Source of the DNA: Aminipila sp032051575
GTDB taxonomy: Bacteria; Bacillota; Clostridia; Peptostreptococcales; Anaerovoracaceae
Direction of reading: 5' to 3'
NCBI RefSeq assembly: GCF_032051575.1
Contig: NZ_DAMBYD010000006.1
Span: forward strand, 248,001 to 312,000
DNA length: 64,000 nucleotides
Under the pieces are notes generated by a model, which did no database searches, was not told the origin of the DNA, and was given only the letters and a program-made list of their open reading frames with translations. The position numbers and the translations under genes are program-made. Shown in pieces: positions 1 through 8,177 of this stretch (positions within the stretch are counted from its first letter, which is position 1; each line of letters opens with the position of its first letter).

Positions 1-428
1 ACATCTGCAGGGTAAACAAAATATGCATACCTTGTTGAACATGGAGTTTTGAAAATAACATGTGAATCCTTAGGAATCAAAATAATATCCCCTTCACAGC
101 CAGTTACAGTTCTTCCATCAATTTCTATCTGAAGAATGCCATCTATAACATAATCGTATTCATCATAGGTTAATGTCCATGCTAAAGTGCCATCTCTATC
201 AAGCTCCATTACTCCACAACCCATACGAGGTGCTTCTTCTAAACTGGTTGCCTGCTTTAAATAAACACCTGGTTGTTCCCACTGTTCCGCTTTAATAGAC
301 TTGGTCTTTATAACCATAACACCACTTTTATCTCTATGCTTTTTTATTCCATTTTCATCTGGAGTAACACAAGCTTCTGAAATAATAGTTTCTACTATTT
401 TCTTTATGATTTCTTCATTAACAGCCAT
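1..428 (-). CDS. eutQ: EutQ-family cupin, 3' end cut by window edge
   Basis: Reading the minus strand from an ATG at 428 gives 142 codons without a stop up to the window edge. The N-terminus (about residues 1-20, with NEEIIKKIVETIISEA) is an amphipathic helix like a microcompartment encapsulation peptide. The rest is an EutQ-type cupin, with LTYDEYDYVIDGILQIEIDG and a GCEGDIILIPKDSHV turn. EutQ proteins in Eut compartments are reported to have acetate-kinase activity and to help assembly. It follows eutC by 41 nt and is the last visible gene of the eutB-eutC unit. A second EutQ-like gene lies at 10373-11047 with a different N-terminus, so the locus carries two forms. Family is clear; the exact role is not. 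Confidence 0.82.
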   Translation of the reverse strand, partial: MAVNEEIIKKIVETIISEACVTPDENGIKKHRDKSGVMVIKTKSIKAEQWEQPGVYLKQATSLEEAPRMGCGVMELDRDGTLAWTLTYDEYDYVIDGILQIEIDGRTVTGCEGDIILIPKDSHVIFKTPCSTRYAYFVYPAD

Positions 429-469
429 ATAAACCCTTCTTTCTTATATTAATTCAATATAATTTTTTT

Positions 470-1363
470 CTATAACTGTAAACCTGTTCCGGAAGCCTTT
501 TGCTGAATCATTTTTTTAACTACACTTGCAATATGTGCACCAGCTTCAACAGCGTTTGTTCCATTTTTATGTATATTGGAAACAACAGTTCTATTTGCTT
601 CAGGCATACCTACATATCCATCATAAGTAATGTAAGCACTTAAGGATGCAAATGTAGACAATCCAGGTCTTTCTCCCAGTAAGATAATGGTTACCTTAGG
701 CTTAATCATCTCAGTAATGGCATCCATGGATGGAACACGAGCATATTTTACAAAAAACGGTGTTCCTGCATTGATACCTTCCACTTTAAATCCTTGTTCC
801 AATGATGGAAGCAAATCTTTAATATTTTCTTCAACAGCAGTACTGGAAAGTCCATCTGCCACGATTACCTGAACATCAGCATTCAATCTGCATTTACTCT
901 TAATTTCTGCTTCTGCTTCTTTCGTAAATAACCTTCCAAGATCCGGACGAGTCATATACTCATATTTTGATTTACATACTGTACTTACAGAAAACAATCC
1001 ATTTGCTATAACTAATTCTTCTGGAACATCATTTAGTACTGCATCCATTGCACCAGCATGATCTGCAAGCACACGTAAATAGGTTCCAGTTTTATATCTT
1101 GGACCACATCTTCCAACACCCAGACGCGCATCAGTCTTAGCCTTTATACGTAAGTATTCTTCTGGATTAGCTGCATTAGGAATTTCTAGATGCCTTGTAT
1201 AATCATACTCTGTTATATCAGGTACTTCTTCATTGGATATCACTGTACTGCATTTCTCTCCGGAAAAAGTGCTGCCATTACCTGCAGCAGATGTTTGATT
1301 ATTATCAATAGCCATCTTTTCGATAATCTGTTGTATCAGATTTTTTAATTGTTCTTCATTCAT
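470..1363 (-). CDS. eutC: Ethanolamine ammonia-lyase small subunit EutC
   Basis: This is the light subunit of the adenosylcobalamin-dependent lyase that converts ethanolamine to acetaldehyde and ammonia. At 297 residues it has the family length and carries the conserved ARLGVGRCGPRYKT and the C-terminal YITYDGYVGMPEANRTVVSN segment. The first about 20 residues (EEQLKNLIQQIIEKM) form an amphipathic helix, the type of N-terminal signal known to direct EutC into the compartment, followed by a variable linker. The ATG at 1363 is preceded by GGAGGAGACGGATA. It lies 13 nt after eutB, so the two subunits are co-translated. Confidence 0.97.
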   Translation of the reverse strand: MNEEQLKNLIQQIIEKMAIDNNQTSAAGNGSTFSGEKCSTVISNEEVPDITEYDYTRHLEIPNAANPEEYLRIKAKTDARLGVGRCGPRYKTGTYLRVLADHAGAMDAVLNDVPEELVIANGLFSVSTVCKSKYEYMTRPDLGRLFTKEAEAEIKSKCRLNADVQVIVADGLSSTAVEENIKDLLPSLEQGFKVEGINAGTPFFVKYARVPSMDAITEMIKPKVTIILLGERPGLSTFASLSAYITYDGYVGMPEANRTVVSNIHKNGTNAVEAGAHIASVVKKMIQQKASGTGLQL

Positions 1364-1376
1364 TATCCGTCTCCTC

Positions 1377-2744
1377 CTACTTTAAGAAAATAGAGCCATC
1401 ACCTGCTAAATCTGTTAATCGGCCATTTTCATCCATTAAGCCTTTCTTTATCATCCATTGGTGGAATTCAGGCGCAGGTTTGCGGTTTGTCATGTCACGT
1501 AATGCTGCATCATCATGAAAACTAGTATCTTGGTAAGCAAGCATTACATCATCACCAACTGGTACTCCCATGTAATAATTTGCTCCTGCCATAGCCAAAA
1601 GCATCGTTGCCATCTGCTGATCATCCATCGTAATAGATGTGTGATTTGTAAAGCAAGGGGCCATTCCCATAGGAAGTCCTATCAATTTACCCATAAAATG
1701 ATCTTCTAGATTAGCTCTAATCATTTCTTTACCATCAAAAATGGTTTCTGGTCCGATAAATCCGGAAACATTATTAACCATGAAAGGATTAAAATATCTA
1801 GCAAAGCCATAAGTACGAGCTTCCAGGGTCATTTCATCAACACCACAGTCGCATCCAACTGAAACTTCTGAACCCTGACCAGTTTCAAAATAAAGTAGGT
1901 TAGGACCGGAACTAATCCCATGTTCATAAGCCGCTTTATACCCTTCATGTAACAACTCTTTATTAACACCAAAGTTGTCATTCGTTAGCTGATTCCCTGC
2001 AATTGACTGGAAGATCATTGAAAGAGGTGCTCCCTTTTTAATTGCATCTATTTGTGTAGTTATATGGGACAATACGGTTATCTGTGTAGGAATGTCATTT
2101 TTACAAATAAATTCATATAATGCATCTGCAATTCTTCTTGTACTGTCTACATTATCTTCAACAGGATTTATTCCTAGACACGCATCGCCACTGCCGTAAC
2201 TGATGCCCTCCATAACACCTAAAAGAATAGTCTCTGGATTGTCTGTAGTACTATTCGCCTGACAACGATACGAAAGTGTACCAGGTTGTCCTATTTCAGT
2301 ATTGCAGCGAGTTATTCGATTAATCTTACTAGCTCCATACACCAAATCCATTGATCCCATGATTTTAGCAACAGCTGCTACAACTTCTCCTGTAAAGGCT
2401 CTTGAAGCTCTTGTCAAATCATCACCTGTTGTATGGTAATCAAGAATCCATTCTCTTAGCTCCCCTATTGACATAGACTTCATCTTTTTATATACCGGTT
2501 GATTTAAACCATCAATATTTACTCTGGTAACTTCATCTTTTTCATAAGGGATAGTAGGGTTTTCTACTAAATCCTCAATTGTTAGATTGGCAAGGACAAT
2601 TTTAGCTGCAACTCTTTCTGTTTCGTTACTTGCTGCAATTCCCTGCAGACGGTCACCTGACTTTGGTTCATTGGCTTTAGCTAAAACATCGTTAATGTTA
2701 CGAAATTGAAATATTTCTCCATTGAGTTTTGTTTTTAATTTCAT
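1377..2744 (-). CDS. eutB: Ethanolamine ammonia-lyase large subunit EutB
   Basis: This is the catalytic TIM-barrel subunit of ethanolamine ammonia-lyase, with EutC the cobalamin enzyme that starts the pathway. The 455-residue length equals that of enteric EutB (about 453). Conserved blocks include the N-terminal FRNINDVLAKANEPKSGD and the C-terminal QDTSFHDDAALRDM. The start ATG has an AAAGGATAAAG site upstream. Its own leader contains a strong intrinsic terminator (2776-2815) and a competing hairpin, so it is probably switched on by the EutV/EutW antitermination system rather than by simple read-through from eutW. It is unusual that the signature enzyme lies at the far downstream end of the locus. 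Confidence 0.98.
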   Translation of the reverse strand: MKLKTKLNGEIFQFRNINDVLAKANEPKSGDRLQGIAASNETERVAAKIVLANLTIEDLVENPTIPYEKDEVTRVNIDGLNQPVYKKMKSMSIGELREWILDYHTTGDDLTRASRAFTGEVVAAVAKIMGSMDLVYGASKINRITRCNTEIGQPGTLSYRCQANSTTDNPETILLGVMEGISYGSGDACLGINPVEDNVDSTRRIADALYEFICKNDIPTQITVLSHITTQIDAIKKGAPLSMIFQSIAGNQLTNDNFGVNKELLHEGYKAAYEHGISSGPNLLYFETGQGSEVSVGCDCGVDEMTLEARTYGFARYFNPFMVNNVSGFIGPETIFDGKEMIRANLEDHFMGKLIGLPMGMAPCFTNHTSITMDDQQMATMLLAMAGANYYMGVPVGDDVMLAYQDTSFHDDAALRDMTNRKPAPEFHQWMIKKGLMDENGRLTDLAGDGSIFLK

Positions 2745-2775
2745 CTTCTTTATCCTTTCTTTTGAATTCTATATG

Positions 2776-2815
2776 CAAAAAGCTCAGAAATAGTCATTAC
2801 ACTACTTCTGAGCTT
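2776..2815 (-). terminator. Intrinsic terminator (attenuator) in the eutB leader
   Basis: On the minus strand a 14-bp stem (AAGCTCAGAAGTAG pairing with CTATTTCTGAGCTT, one G.U) with an 8-nt loop is followed by a short U run. It lies between eutW and eutB, about 30 nt before the eutB start. Its 5' arm overlaps the hairpin at 2811-2829, the arrangement of an attenuator. Confidence 0.8.
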
Positions 2816-2856
2816 CATCGCTTCAAACTTTATTAATCCATATTCCTATACGGAAT
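2811..2856 (-). promoter_or_regulatory. Candidate ANTAR antiterminator hairpins before eutB
   Basis: Two small hairpins precede the terminator on the minus strand. The first, ATTCC-GTATA-GGAAT, is at 2842-2856. The second, AGTTT pairing with AAGCT around a 9-nt loop, is at 2811-2829 and shares its 3' arm with the terminator. EutV-type ANTAR proteins stabilise such two-hairpin elements. The loops do not cleanly match the hexaloop with A1 and G4 reported for EutV sites, so this is a weaker call than the leader at 5518-5565. Confidence 0.4.
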
Positions 2857-2879
2857 TACAGACTTTTTCTTATTAATTA

Positions 2880-4241
2880 TTATTCAATAAAATCAAATTG
2901 TACTTTTGTTCCTGAATTTCCGGTATCAATAATTAATTCACCGTCTAATCTCTCTGAAACCATAATGTTAATTAATTCCAACCCCGAAAATTTCTTAGGG
3001 CTTCTATCAACTCCAAAACCAATTCCATTGTCTTCCACAACAATCGTCGAGCTTATTTCGTCTTTGTTTATGTCGACCAGGATTTTACCTTCAGTTCTGT
3101 TTTTAAAGGCATACTTCAGAGCATTATGAATCAGTTCATTGACAACTAGTCCAATGGTCACGGCTTTCTCCCCAGAAACGCAAATTGGGTCACCTTTTAT
3201 TTCAAATTCTATTGATAAATAAGGACTAGCTTCAGCTGAAATCATGGCGCTACATATTCCTTTTATCATTTCTTTAATTTCTACTTCATCCTGAAATGAA
3301 TCTATGCTTTCTCCTAAAGTGGCTAATACTGACATCAATCTTCCTGCTGCTTCTTTATAGGCTTGTGCCACTTCTACAGAATTTGTTTTAGAAGCTTTCT
3401 CATTATATATTCCAGAAACTAACTGGAGGCTATTTTTAAGTCTGTGTTTCAGTTCCTTATAAGAAATCTTGATTTTATTATTTTCTTTTTCAAGCAATAC
3501 TACATTTGTAATATCTTCAATAATCAGAGCATACTTTACTTCATCTGAGTTCATGGGAACTTTGGTTCCCTGCAAGGTATGACCACTGATATTTAAGGTA
3601 TTTACTTCCGTGTCTTCAGATTCCGGAACGCACCAGAGATTTCCCACATACATGTCCAGAATATCATCTACATATCCTAGATTTTTATAAAGTGCTTTCG
3701 CTGCTCTGTTACTATAGCATATATTATCTTTATGATTTATCAAAACAGCCGCATCCCGGATAAATTCCAGTAAATCTTCTTTATTGATTGATTCAAAACG
3801 GGCTAAACTTGGTGTCTCATCCTCAGGGCTTTTATACTCGTCTTCTATAATTTTTTCATAAATTAAAACAGCAATTACTTTTTCTTTAAAAATAATAGGG
3901 AACGCAGATTGAACAACATTCCTGTTATCCGGCACGTGTAAAGCTTTTACTCCTGTAGTCGGCAGTTTTAGATGAAACGTTCTGTCCAACGCAGGCTCAT
4001 TTTCCCATTTGATTAACATACCTAATAAGTGCTCTTTATAGGCAGATGCTACTGTACTCGGCTTAGCCTCGGCTATAATTACCGTTGTTTTCCCTGTATA
4101 TGTTTTGCAGTCAATAAAGACATCTGCCTTTTCCTGATCTGCCATCATCTGCATCTTATCTATATACGTTTCTAAATATGCTATTTCTTCTTCATTCAAA
4201 TCCGTGTATTTATGGAACAATTTATAATTCACATCGTTCAT
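2880..4241 (-). CDS. eutW: Sensor histidine kinase EutW
   Basis: This is the soluble sensor kinase of the two-component system that senses ethanolamine and phosphorylates EutV. It has an N-terminal HisK_N-like sensor (about 1-150), a PAS-like segment (about 155-245), then a HisKA_2 dimerisation helix with the phospho-acceptor His266 in KELKHRLKNSLQL. A HATPase domain follows, with the N box (N368, N373) and G1 box EDNGIGFG (about 403-410). There are no membrane segments. The start overlaps the end of eutV by 20 nt, so the pair is translationally coupled. HisKA_2 kinases paired with ANTAR regulators are typical of eut loci in Firmicutes. Confidence 0.93.
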   Translation of the reverse strand: MNDVNYKLFHKYTDLNEEEIAYLETYIDKMQMMADQEKADVFIDCKTYTGKTTVIIAEAKPSTVASAYKEHLLGMLIKWENEPALDRTFHLKLPTTGVKALHVPDNRNVVQSAFPIIFKEKVIAVLIYEKIIEDEYKSPEDETPSLARFESINKEDLLEFIRDAAVLINHKDNICYSNRAAKALYKNLGYVDDILDMYVGNLWCVPESEDTEVNTLNISGHTLQGTKVPMNSDEVKYALIIEDITNVVLLEKENNKIKISYKELKHRLKNSLQLVSGIYNEKASKTNSVEVAQAYKEAAGRLMSVLATLGESIDSFQDEVEIKEMIKGICSAMISAEASPYLSIEFEIKGDPICVSGEKAVTIGLVVNELIHNALKYAFKNRTEGKILVDINKDEISSTIVVEDNGIGFGVDRSPKKFSGLELINIMVSERLDGELIIDTGNSGTKVQFDFIE

Positions 4242-4830
4242 CGCTATGCCTCTGACCTACCAATAAATAGTGTGCTACACACTCCATAGAAACCTGTTTA
4301 CGCCTGCTCAATTCTCTAATTATTTCATAAGCTTTATCTTCTGAAACATTTTTACTTTCCATAACTATCAATTTAGCTCTGTCAATAATGTCTCTTGTAT
4401 CTCTTCTTTTTTTGATTTTCTGGATATCTTTACTTAAAAGATAGCAATCTTTACTTTTCTCTAAACAAACTTCAATTGTAGGAACAATCAGGCTAAAATC
4501 AATAGGTTTGGTCAAATATCCTGTTGCACCCGCCATAATAGCTTCGTTTACATATTCCTTATCGTCAAATGAGGTTAACATTACAATGCACTTTGCAGTT
4601 TTTTCCTGTGCAACAATTTTGGCTACTTTAATCCCATCCATAATGGGCATCTGGATATCAATAATTGCAATATCTGGATTAAATTCCTTACATTTCTCCA
4701 CAATTTCCAAACCATTTGGTGCTTCTGCCACAACTTGGTATATAGTACCTTTAAAAAATTCTTTCAATGAATTTCTAAAATTATTGTCATCATCTGCAAT
4801 AACAACTGTTTTAAGCTGATGGATAGCCAT
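4222..4830 (-). CDS. eutV: ANTAR response regulator EutV
   Basis: This is a response regulator that binds RNA and prevents termination. It has an intact receiver: acidic residues D13-D15, phospho-acceptor D58 in IIDIQMPIMDG, T86 and K108 in LTKP. A helical linker leads to a C-terminal ANTAR domain (about 140-195, IDRAKLIVMESKNVSEDKAYEII). Phosphorylated EutV dimers bind two-hairpin elements in nascent eut leaders. The start is ATG with a GGAGGAGC site. It is co-transcribed with the neighbouring ANTAR protein gene and overlaps eutW. Confidence 0.94.
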   Translation of the reverse strand: MAIHQLKTVVIADDDNNFRNSLKEFFKGTIYQVVAEAPNGLEIVEKCKEFNPDIAIIDIQMPIMDGIKVAKIVAQEKTAKCIVMLTSFDDKEYVNEAIMAGATGYLTKPIDFSLIVPTIEVCLEKSKDCYLLSKDIQKIKKRRDTRDIIDRAKLIVMESKNVSEDKAYEIIRELSRRKQVSMECVAHYLLVGQRHSDERCEL

Positions 4831-4866
4831 AATGCTCCTCCTAATAACACACTTACTACATAAACA

Positions 4867-5451
4867 TTATACCTTGCTTTTACCTTCACATAGAGAACAA
4901 ATTACGTCTGCTAGCTCTGATAGTTCCTTATTGTTATTCAAACTTAATTCTTTTAAATATTCTAGTGCTTCTTCCTCAGTCATATTCTTTTCAGTCATAA
5001 ATATATGGGTTGCACAATGAATGGATCGATTGTCATAAAACTCTTTTTCCATTTCTTCATATTGTTTTTGCAGCTTTAATTTTCGCTCATTCCGTGCCAG
5101 TGCCATAGATAAACATGGAATAAGGTTCCTCCTGCTTATAGGTCTGGAAACAAATGCATCTATTTCATATAGATCTACTTTAGAAAGATTTGCAGTCCAA
5201 TCACTATCTATTACAATGATTACTTTAGCTAATTTATGCTCCGCAATGTAATGAATTGTTCGAATACCATCTAAAAGTGGTAAATCCAAATCAATTAATA
5301 ATATATCCGGGCGCTCATTCTCACATTTTAATACAGCTTCTATAGCATTCCCTACTTCATCATTTACTATGTACTCTTCTACAGTAAGCAATTCTTTGAT
5401 ATTATTCCTATCTACGCTATCTTTCACAGCTAATAATACATTATTTCCCAA
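4867..5451 (-). CDS. Second ANTAR regulator with a degenerate receiver
   Basis: This 194-residue paralogue of EutV has the same layout: receiver about 1-120, helical linker, ANTAR about 135-190. Compared with EutV it keeps the phospho-acceptor Asp (D54 in LLIDLDLPLLDG). The acidic pair is replaced by V9-K10, the switch Thr by D82, and the invariant Lys by R103 (VSRP). It may therefore not be regulated by phosphorylation, or may act as a phosphate-independent partner or competitor of EutV. The start is TTG with AAAGGAAG 10 nt upstream. It is the first gene after a promoter and a clear two-hairpin/terminator leader, so it is likely under the system's own control. Confidence 0.85.
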   Translation of the reverse strand: MGNNVLLAVKDSVDRNNIKELLTVEEYIVNDEVGNAIEAVLKCENERPDILLIDLDLPLLDGIRTIHYIAEHKLAKVIIVIDSDWTANLSKVDLYEIDAFVSRPISRRNLIPCLSMALARNERKLKLQKQYEEMEKEFYDNRSIHCATHIFMTEKNMTEEEALEYLKELSLNNNKELSELADVICSLCEGKSKV

Positions 5452-5485
5452 GTCCTAATATCTTCCTTTCATTTGCTTAATATAT

Positions 5486-5522
5486 ACAAAAGCGCACCTA
5501 AATAAACATATCTAGGTGCGCT
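5486..5522 (-). terminator. Leader terminator before the ANTAR regulator genes
   Basis: On the minus strand a perfect 10-bp stem (AGCGCACCTA and TAGGTGCGCT, 12-nt loop) is followed by TTTTG. It lies between the promoter at 5577-5605 and the first gene, and its 5' arm overlaps hairpin P2 of the candidate ANTAR site. It is therefore an attenuator rather than an end-of-operon terminator. Confidence 0.82.
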
Positions 5523-5565
5523 CCATCGCGTCATCATAGTTAGCGGACCCACTTCAATGTGTAGT
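5518..5565 (-). promoter_or_regulatory. Two-hairpin ANTAR (EutV-type) antiterminator
   Basis: P1 (5547-5565, minus strand) is ACT-A-CAC [ATTGAA] GTG-GGT with a bulged A three pairs below the loop. P2 (5518-5529) is GCG [ATGGAG] CGC. Both hexaloops have A at position 1 and G at position 4, the reported EutV recognition rule, and P2 shares its 3' arm with the terminator. This is the best-formed ANTAR site in the window. Confidence 0.68.
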
Positions 5566-5576
5566 TCACTAGCAAT

Positions 5577-5605
5577 ATAATACAATAGCTCAAATATATT
5601 GTCAA
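5577..5605 (-). promoter_or_regulatory. Sigma-A-type promoter of the eut regulatory genes
   Basis: On the minus strand, TTGACA, a 17-bp spacer and TATTAT lie about 125 bp before the TTG start of the first ANTAR gene. The match is near consensus. It gives the regulators (and possibly eutB-eutC beyond them) a transcription start separate from the shell operon. Confidence 0.75.
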
Positions 5606-5645
5606 TATATTTGACTGAAAAAGGTTGTAAGCATTTATGATAATT

Positions 5646-7067
5646 TTATAGATTGTTATCCCTATTTATGACGTTCACCTGCGGCTTAACAATACTATGT
5701 TTTTTTTCGAATGCGGTATAAATGAAAAGGGGTATGTACAAAAGTAAAATAGCAACTGCAACTATAGTTGAACTCCAGCCAGCATCCAGACTATTTATAT
5801 AAATAAGTCCGATTACATATAGAGGTACATCAATAATAGCAAAGGTCAGTGCAATCCAACACCATACACTTGGCAGATTCACCCCATCTTTTTTCTCGCT
5901 GGACTTGTTCTTTTCTTTTTTATACTTAACATAGGAATACATACCTAATCCATTTGCTATAGAATAGCCTATGGCAGATGCTGCAACAATAGCGGATGGT
6001 TTTCCTAAAAATAATAAGCTATAATTCAAAATTATTACAGCAATCATAGCATTTTGTGGTACACCATGCTTGTTTACATTCCCAAAAAAAGCAGGTAGAT
6101 TTTTCTCTAACGCCATAGAATGCATTGCATGAGAAGCGCCTAAAAAAGCTGTTTGTATTACAGATACCATAGCAACTATAATAGCCATAACACTTATCAT
6201 TACCCCTGCTCTTCCAAAGCTGTACTCTGCTAACAAAAGCATCGGTGGCTGCGCGGCATTAATAACACCATCTACCCCCAGTACTGCAATACATGCCGTC
6301 TGAACGAGGATATACACTACTAAACATACGATTCCACAACTACATATTGCTTTCAGTACATCTTTCTTAGGATTTCTATATTCGGGTCCATAAACAGCAG
6401 CAGTTTCCCATGCACAAGCACTCCATTCTGCCATTCCAAATATTCCAAATAATAATATGATGTGATGTGTATCAAGAGTAAAATCAGGTGGAATCCAATT
6501 ACTCGTAATATTTGAAATATCTGCTCCCCCCCAAATGAAAGGTACCACCGCTAAAACAATCAGTGGCAATAGTGAAACAATGTTTAAAACATATCCAGCC
6601 ATAGCACTGTTTTGCAGCCCCTTTTTGTTTGTAATAAAAAGCCCAAATAAAACAATAGTTGCTACACATAAAAATAGTATTGGTTTTGCAATGCTATTTA
6701 AATTAGTAAAGTAACCCGTTAGAAATTCAACTATTGATAATATAAATATGGCTGGGATTGGTCCCCATCCAAACCAATAGCTCCATGCACTAAATCCCCC
6801 TGTAAATTTAGCCAGCTTGTTTTCTCCAGATCCAAGAATCTTCTGTGCATATCCTGGCAGACCCGATGCATCGGGAAAATCTACAGCCATTTCTGCATAC
6901 GCAAGATTCTGGAAAAAGCCCTGTATGATGGATAGACCCCATACAACTATGGAAAATCCCCACATGTAATCAGTAAAATATACTATTGACGGTAGTATAA
7001 GCATTGGTACGCCCAGTGATATTGACAATCCTGCAACCCAACTAAGTTTTTTCGAATTATTTGCCAC
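5646..7067 (-). CDS. APC-family amino acid/amine permease
   Basis: A 473-residue integral membrane protein with about 12 hydrophobic segments. The N-terminus (WVAGLSISLGVPMLILPS) fits an APC-superfamily transporter. Its position inside the eut locus suggests ethanolamine or a related amine as substrate, but EutH is also present, so the locus encodes two uptake candidates. The start is GTG with AAGGAAGG upstream. A weak intrinsic terminator separates it from eutM, so it may be expressed less than, or separately from, the shell genes. Substrate is inferred from context only. Confidence 0.83.
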   Translation of the reverse strand: MANNSKKLSWVAGLSISLGVPMLILPSIVYFTDYMWGFSIVVWGLSIIQGFFQNLAYAEMAVDFPDASGLPGYAQKILGSGENKLAKFTGGFSAWSYWFGWGPIPAIFILSIVEFLTGYFTNLNSIAKPILFLCVATIVLFGLFITNKKGLQNSAMAGYVLNIVSLLPLIVLAVVPFIWGGADISNITSNWIPPDFTLDTHHIILLFGIFGMAEWSACAWETAAVYGPEYRNPKKDVLKAICSCGIVCLVVYILVQTACIAVLGVDGVINAAQPPMLLLAEYSFGRAGVMISVMAIIVAMVSVIQTAFLGASHAMHSMALEKNLPAFFGNVNKHGVPQNAMIAVIILNYSLLFLGKPSAIVAASAIGYSIANGLGMYSYVKYKKEKNKSSEKKDGVNLPSVWCWIALTFAIIDVPLYVIGLIYINSLDAGWSSTIVAVAILLLYIPLFIYTAFEKKHSIVKPQVNVINRDNNL

Positions 7068-7112
7068 AAATCTTACCTTCCTTTATCATCAATTATTGTT
7101 TTTTATTTTATC

Positions 7113-7152
7113 GTAAAAGCATAACAAGTCTCCCCATTTTTGAAGAGACTTG
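7113..7152 (-). terminator. Intrinsic terminator between eutM and the permease
   Basis: On the minus strand an 8-bp stem CAAGTCTC/GAGACTTG with a 12-nt loop is followed by a broken T run (TTATGCTTTT). It ends the shell operon or partly limits read-through into the permease. A clear ANTAR hairpin pair was not found in front of it. Confidence 0.6.
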
Positions 7153-7190
7153 CCATTTAAGACTAAATTAAATTTTAATTATCCCTCAGC

Positions 7191-7478
7191 TTATTTCACG
7201 ATTTTTGCTGCAGGAAGAATCGTTTCAACTTCAGCATGTGGTCTTGGAATTACGTGTACTGAAATCAATTCGCCAACTCTCTGAGCAGCAGCAGCGCCAG
7301 CATCTGTAGCAGCCTTTACAGCTCCAACGTCTCCTCTTACCATTACAGTAACTAGTCCGCCACCTACGAATTCTTTACCGATTAATGTAACGTTTGCAGC
7401 CTTTACCATAGCATCTGCAGCTTCAATTGAACCAACTAAACCCTTTGTTTCGATCATTCCTAATGCATCATATTTCAT
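7191..7478 (-). CDS. eutM: BMC-H shell protein EutM
   Basis: A 95-residue single BMC-domain protein (ALGMIETKGLVGSIEAADAM, GDVGAVKAATDAG, SVHVIPRPH) of the hexamer-forming type that makes up the facets of the shell. It is nearly the same as residues 1-88 of the protein at 9746-10342, except that it lacks that protein's tail. The ATG has a strong AGGAGG site, as expected for the most abundant shell protein. It is the last shell gene of the long unit starting with eutS. Confidence 0.97.
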   Translation of the reverse strand: MKYDALGMIETKGLVGSIEAADAMVKAANVTLIGKEFVGGGLVTVMVRGDVGAVKAATDAGAAAAQRVGELISVHVIPRPHAEVETILPAAKIVK

Positions 7479-7528
7479 CTTAAAATCCTCCTAAAAATTT
7501 TTATTTTAAATTTAATTTATTTAACACT

Positions 7529-8176
7529 TTATTTGATTATTGTGATTTTTGCTGATGAACCTAAGCCCATTGCATTTGCTTCTTCTGTGTCAATATGACA
7601 TTCCAGCGCAGAAGCATCATTTGCCCTTATAGCAACATGGCTATACATACCACCTCTTGGACCTTCAACCTGTATACATACAGTCTGTCCGTCATGTACA
7701 CCAAAGCGCTGGGCATCTGCTGGTGTCATGTGGATATGCCTCTGAGCTACAATCAGACCTTGTGAAGTCTGAACGGAGCCTCTTGGGCCTATAATAGTAA
7801 TTCCTGGTGTTCCTGTTAAATCACCTGATAGTTTTGCCTGAGAAGGAACTCCAAGTTTAAAACAGTCTCCAGTTAAAACCTCAACCTGAGTCTTGCTTCT
7901 TACTGGACCAAGAACTCTGATTTTTTCAATAGCACCCTTCGGACCACAGATTGTTACTGTTTCCTTGCATGCATACTGTCCAGGCTGTGATAAATCCTTC
8001 ATCTTTGTCAGCTGGTATCCTTCGCCAAACAAAGCATTTAAATCTGCCTGTGAAAGATGAATGTGCCTGTTTGAAACGCCTACAGGAATTTCGTTGGAAT
8101 TTTCTGTTGGCTGAGCGGTTACGCTACCTTGTACAGCTTCTAGTAAAAGCTTTAATACAGCTTCACATTTATCCAT
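7529..8176 (-). CDS. pduL: Phosphotransacylase PduL (EutD role)
   Basis: This is the microcompartment phosphate acyltransferase, converting acetyl-CoA and phosphate to acetyl phosphate and free CoA, which recycles CoA inside the compartment. At 215 residues it has two PduL domains with the zinc-binding histidines H38 and H40 (SNRHIHLS), H147 and H149 (QRHIHM) and H194. Residues 4-17 (CEAVLKLLLEAVQG) form an amphipathic helix that fits an encapsulation peptide, followed by a variable linker. The start lies 2 nt beyond the eutE stop, so the two are coupled. Confidence 0.95.
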   Translation of the reverse strand: MDKCEAVLKLLLEAVQGSVTAQPTENSNEIPVGVSNRHIHLSQADLNALFGEGYQLTKMKDLSQPGQYACKETVTICGPKGAIEKIRVLGPVRSKTQVEVLTGDCFKLGVPSQAKLSGDLTGTPGITIIGPRGSVQTSQGLIVAQRHIHMTPADAQRFGVHDGQTVCIQVEGPRGGMYSHVAIRANDASALECHIDTEEANAMGLGSSAKITIIK

Positions 8177-8177
8177 A

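Noticed and set aside
5452..5645. Adenosylcobalamin riboswitch or EutX/Rli55-type sRNA in the eut locus
   Set aside because: The largest eut gap is under 200 bp and is explained by a promoter, two hairpins and a terminator; no B12-box was seen. Such an RNA might lie outside the window.
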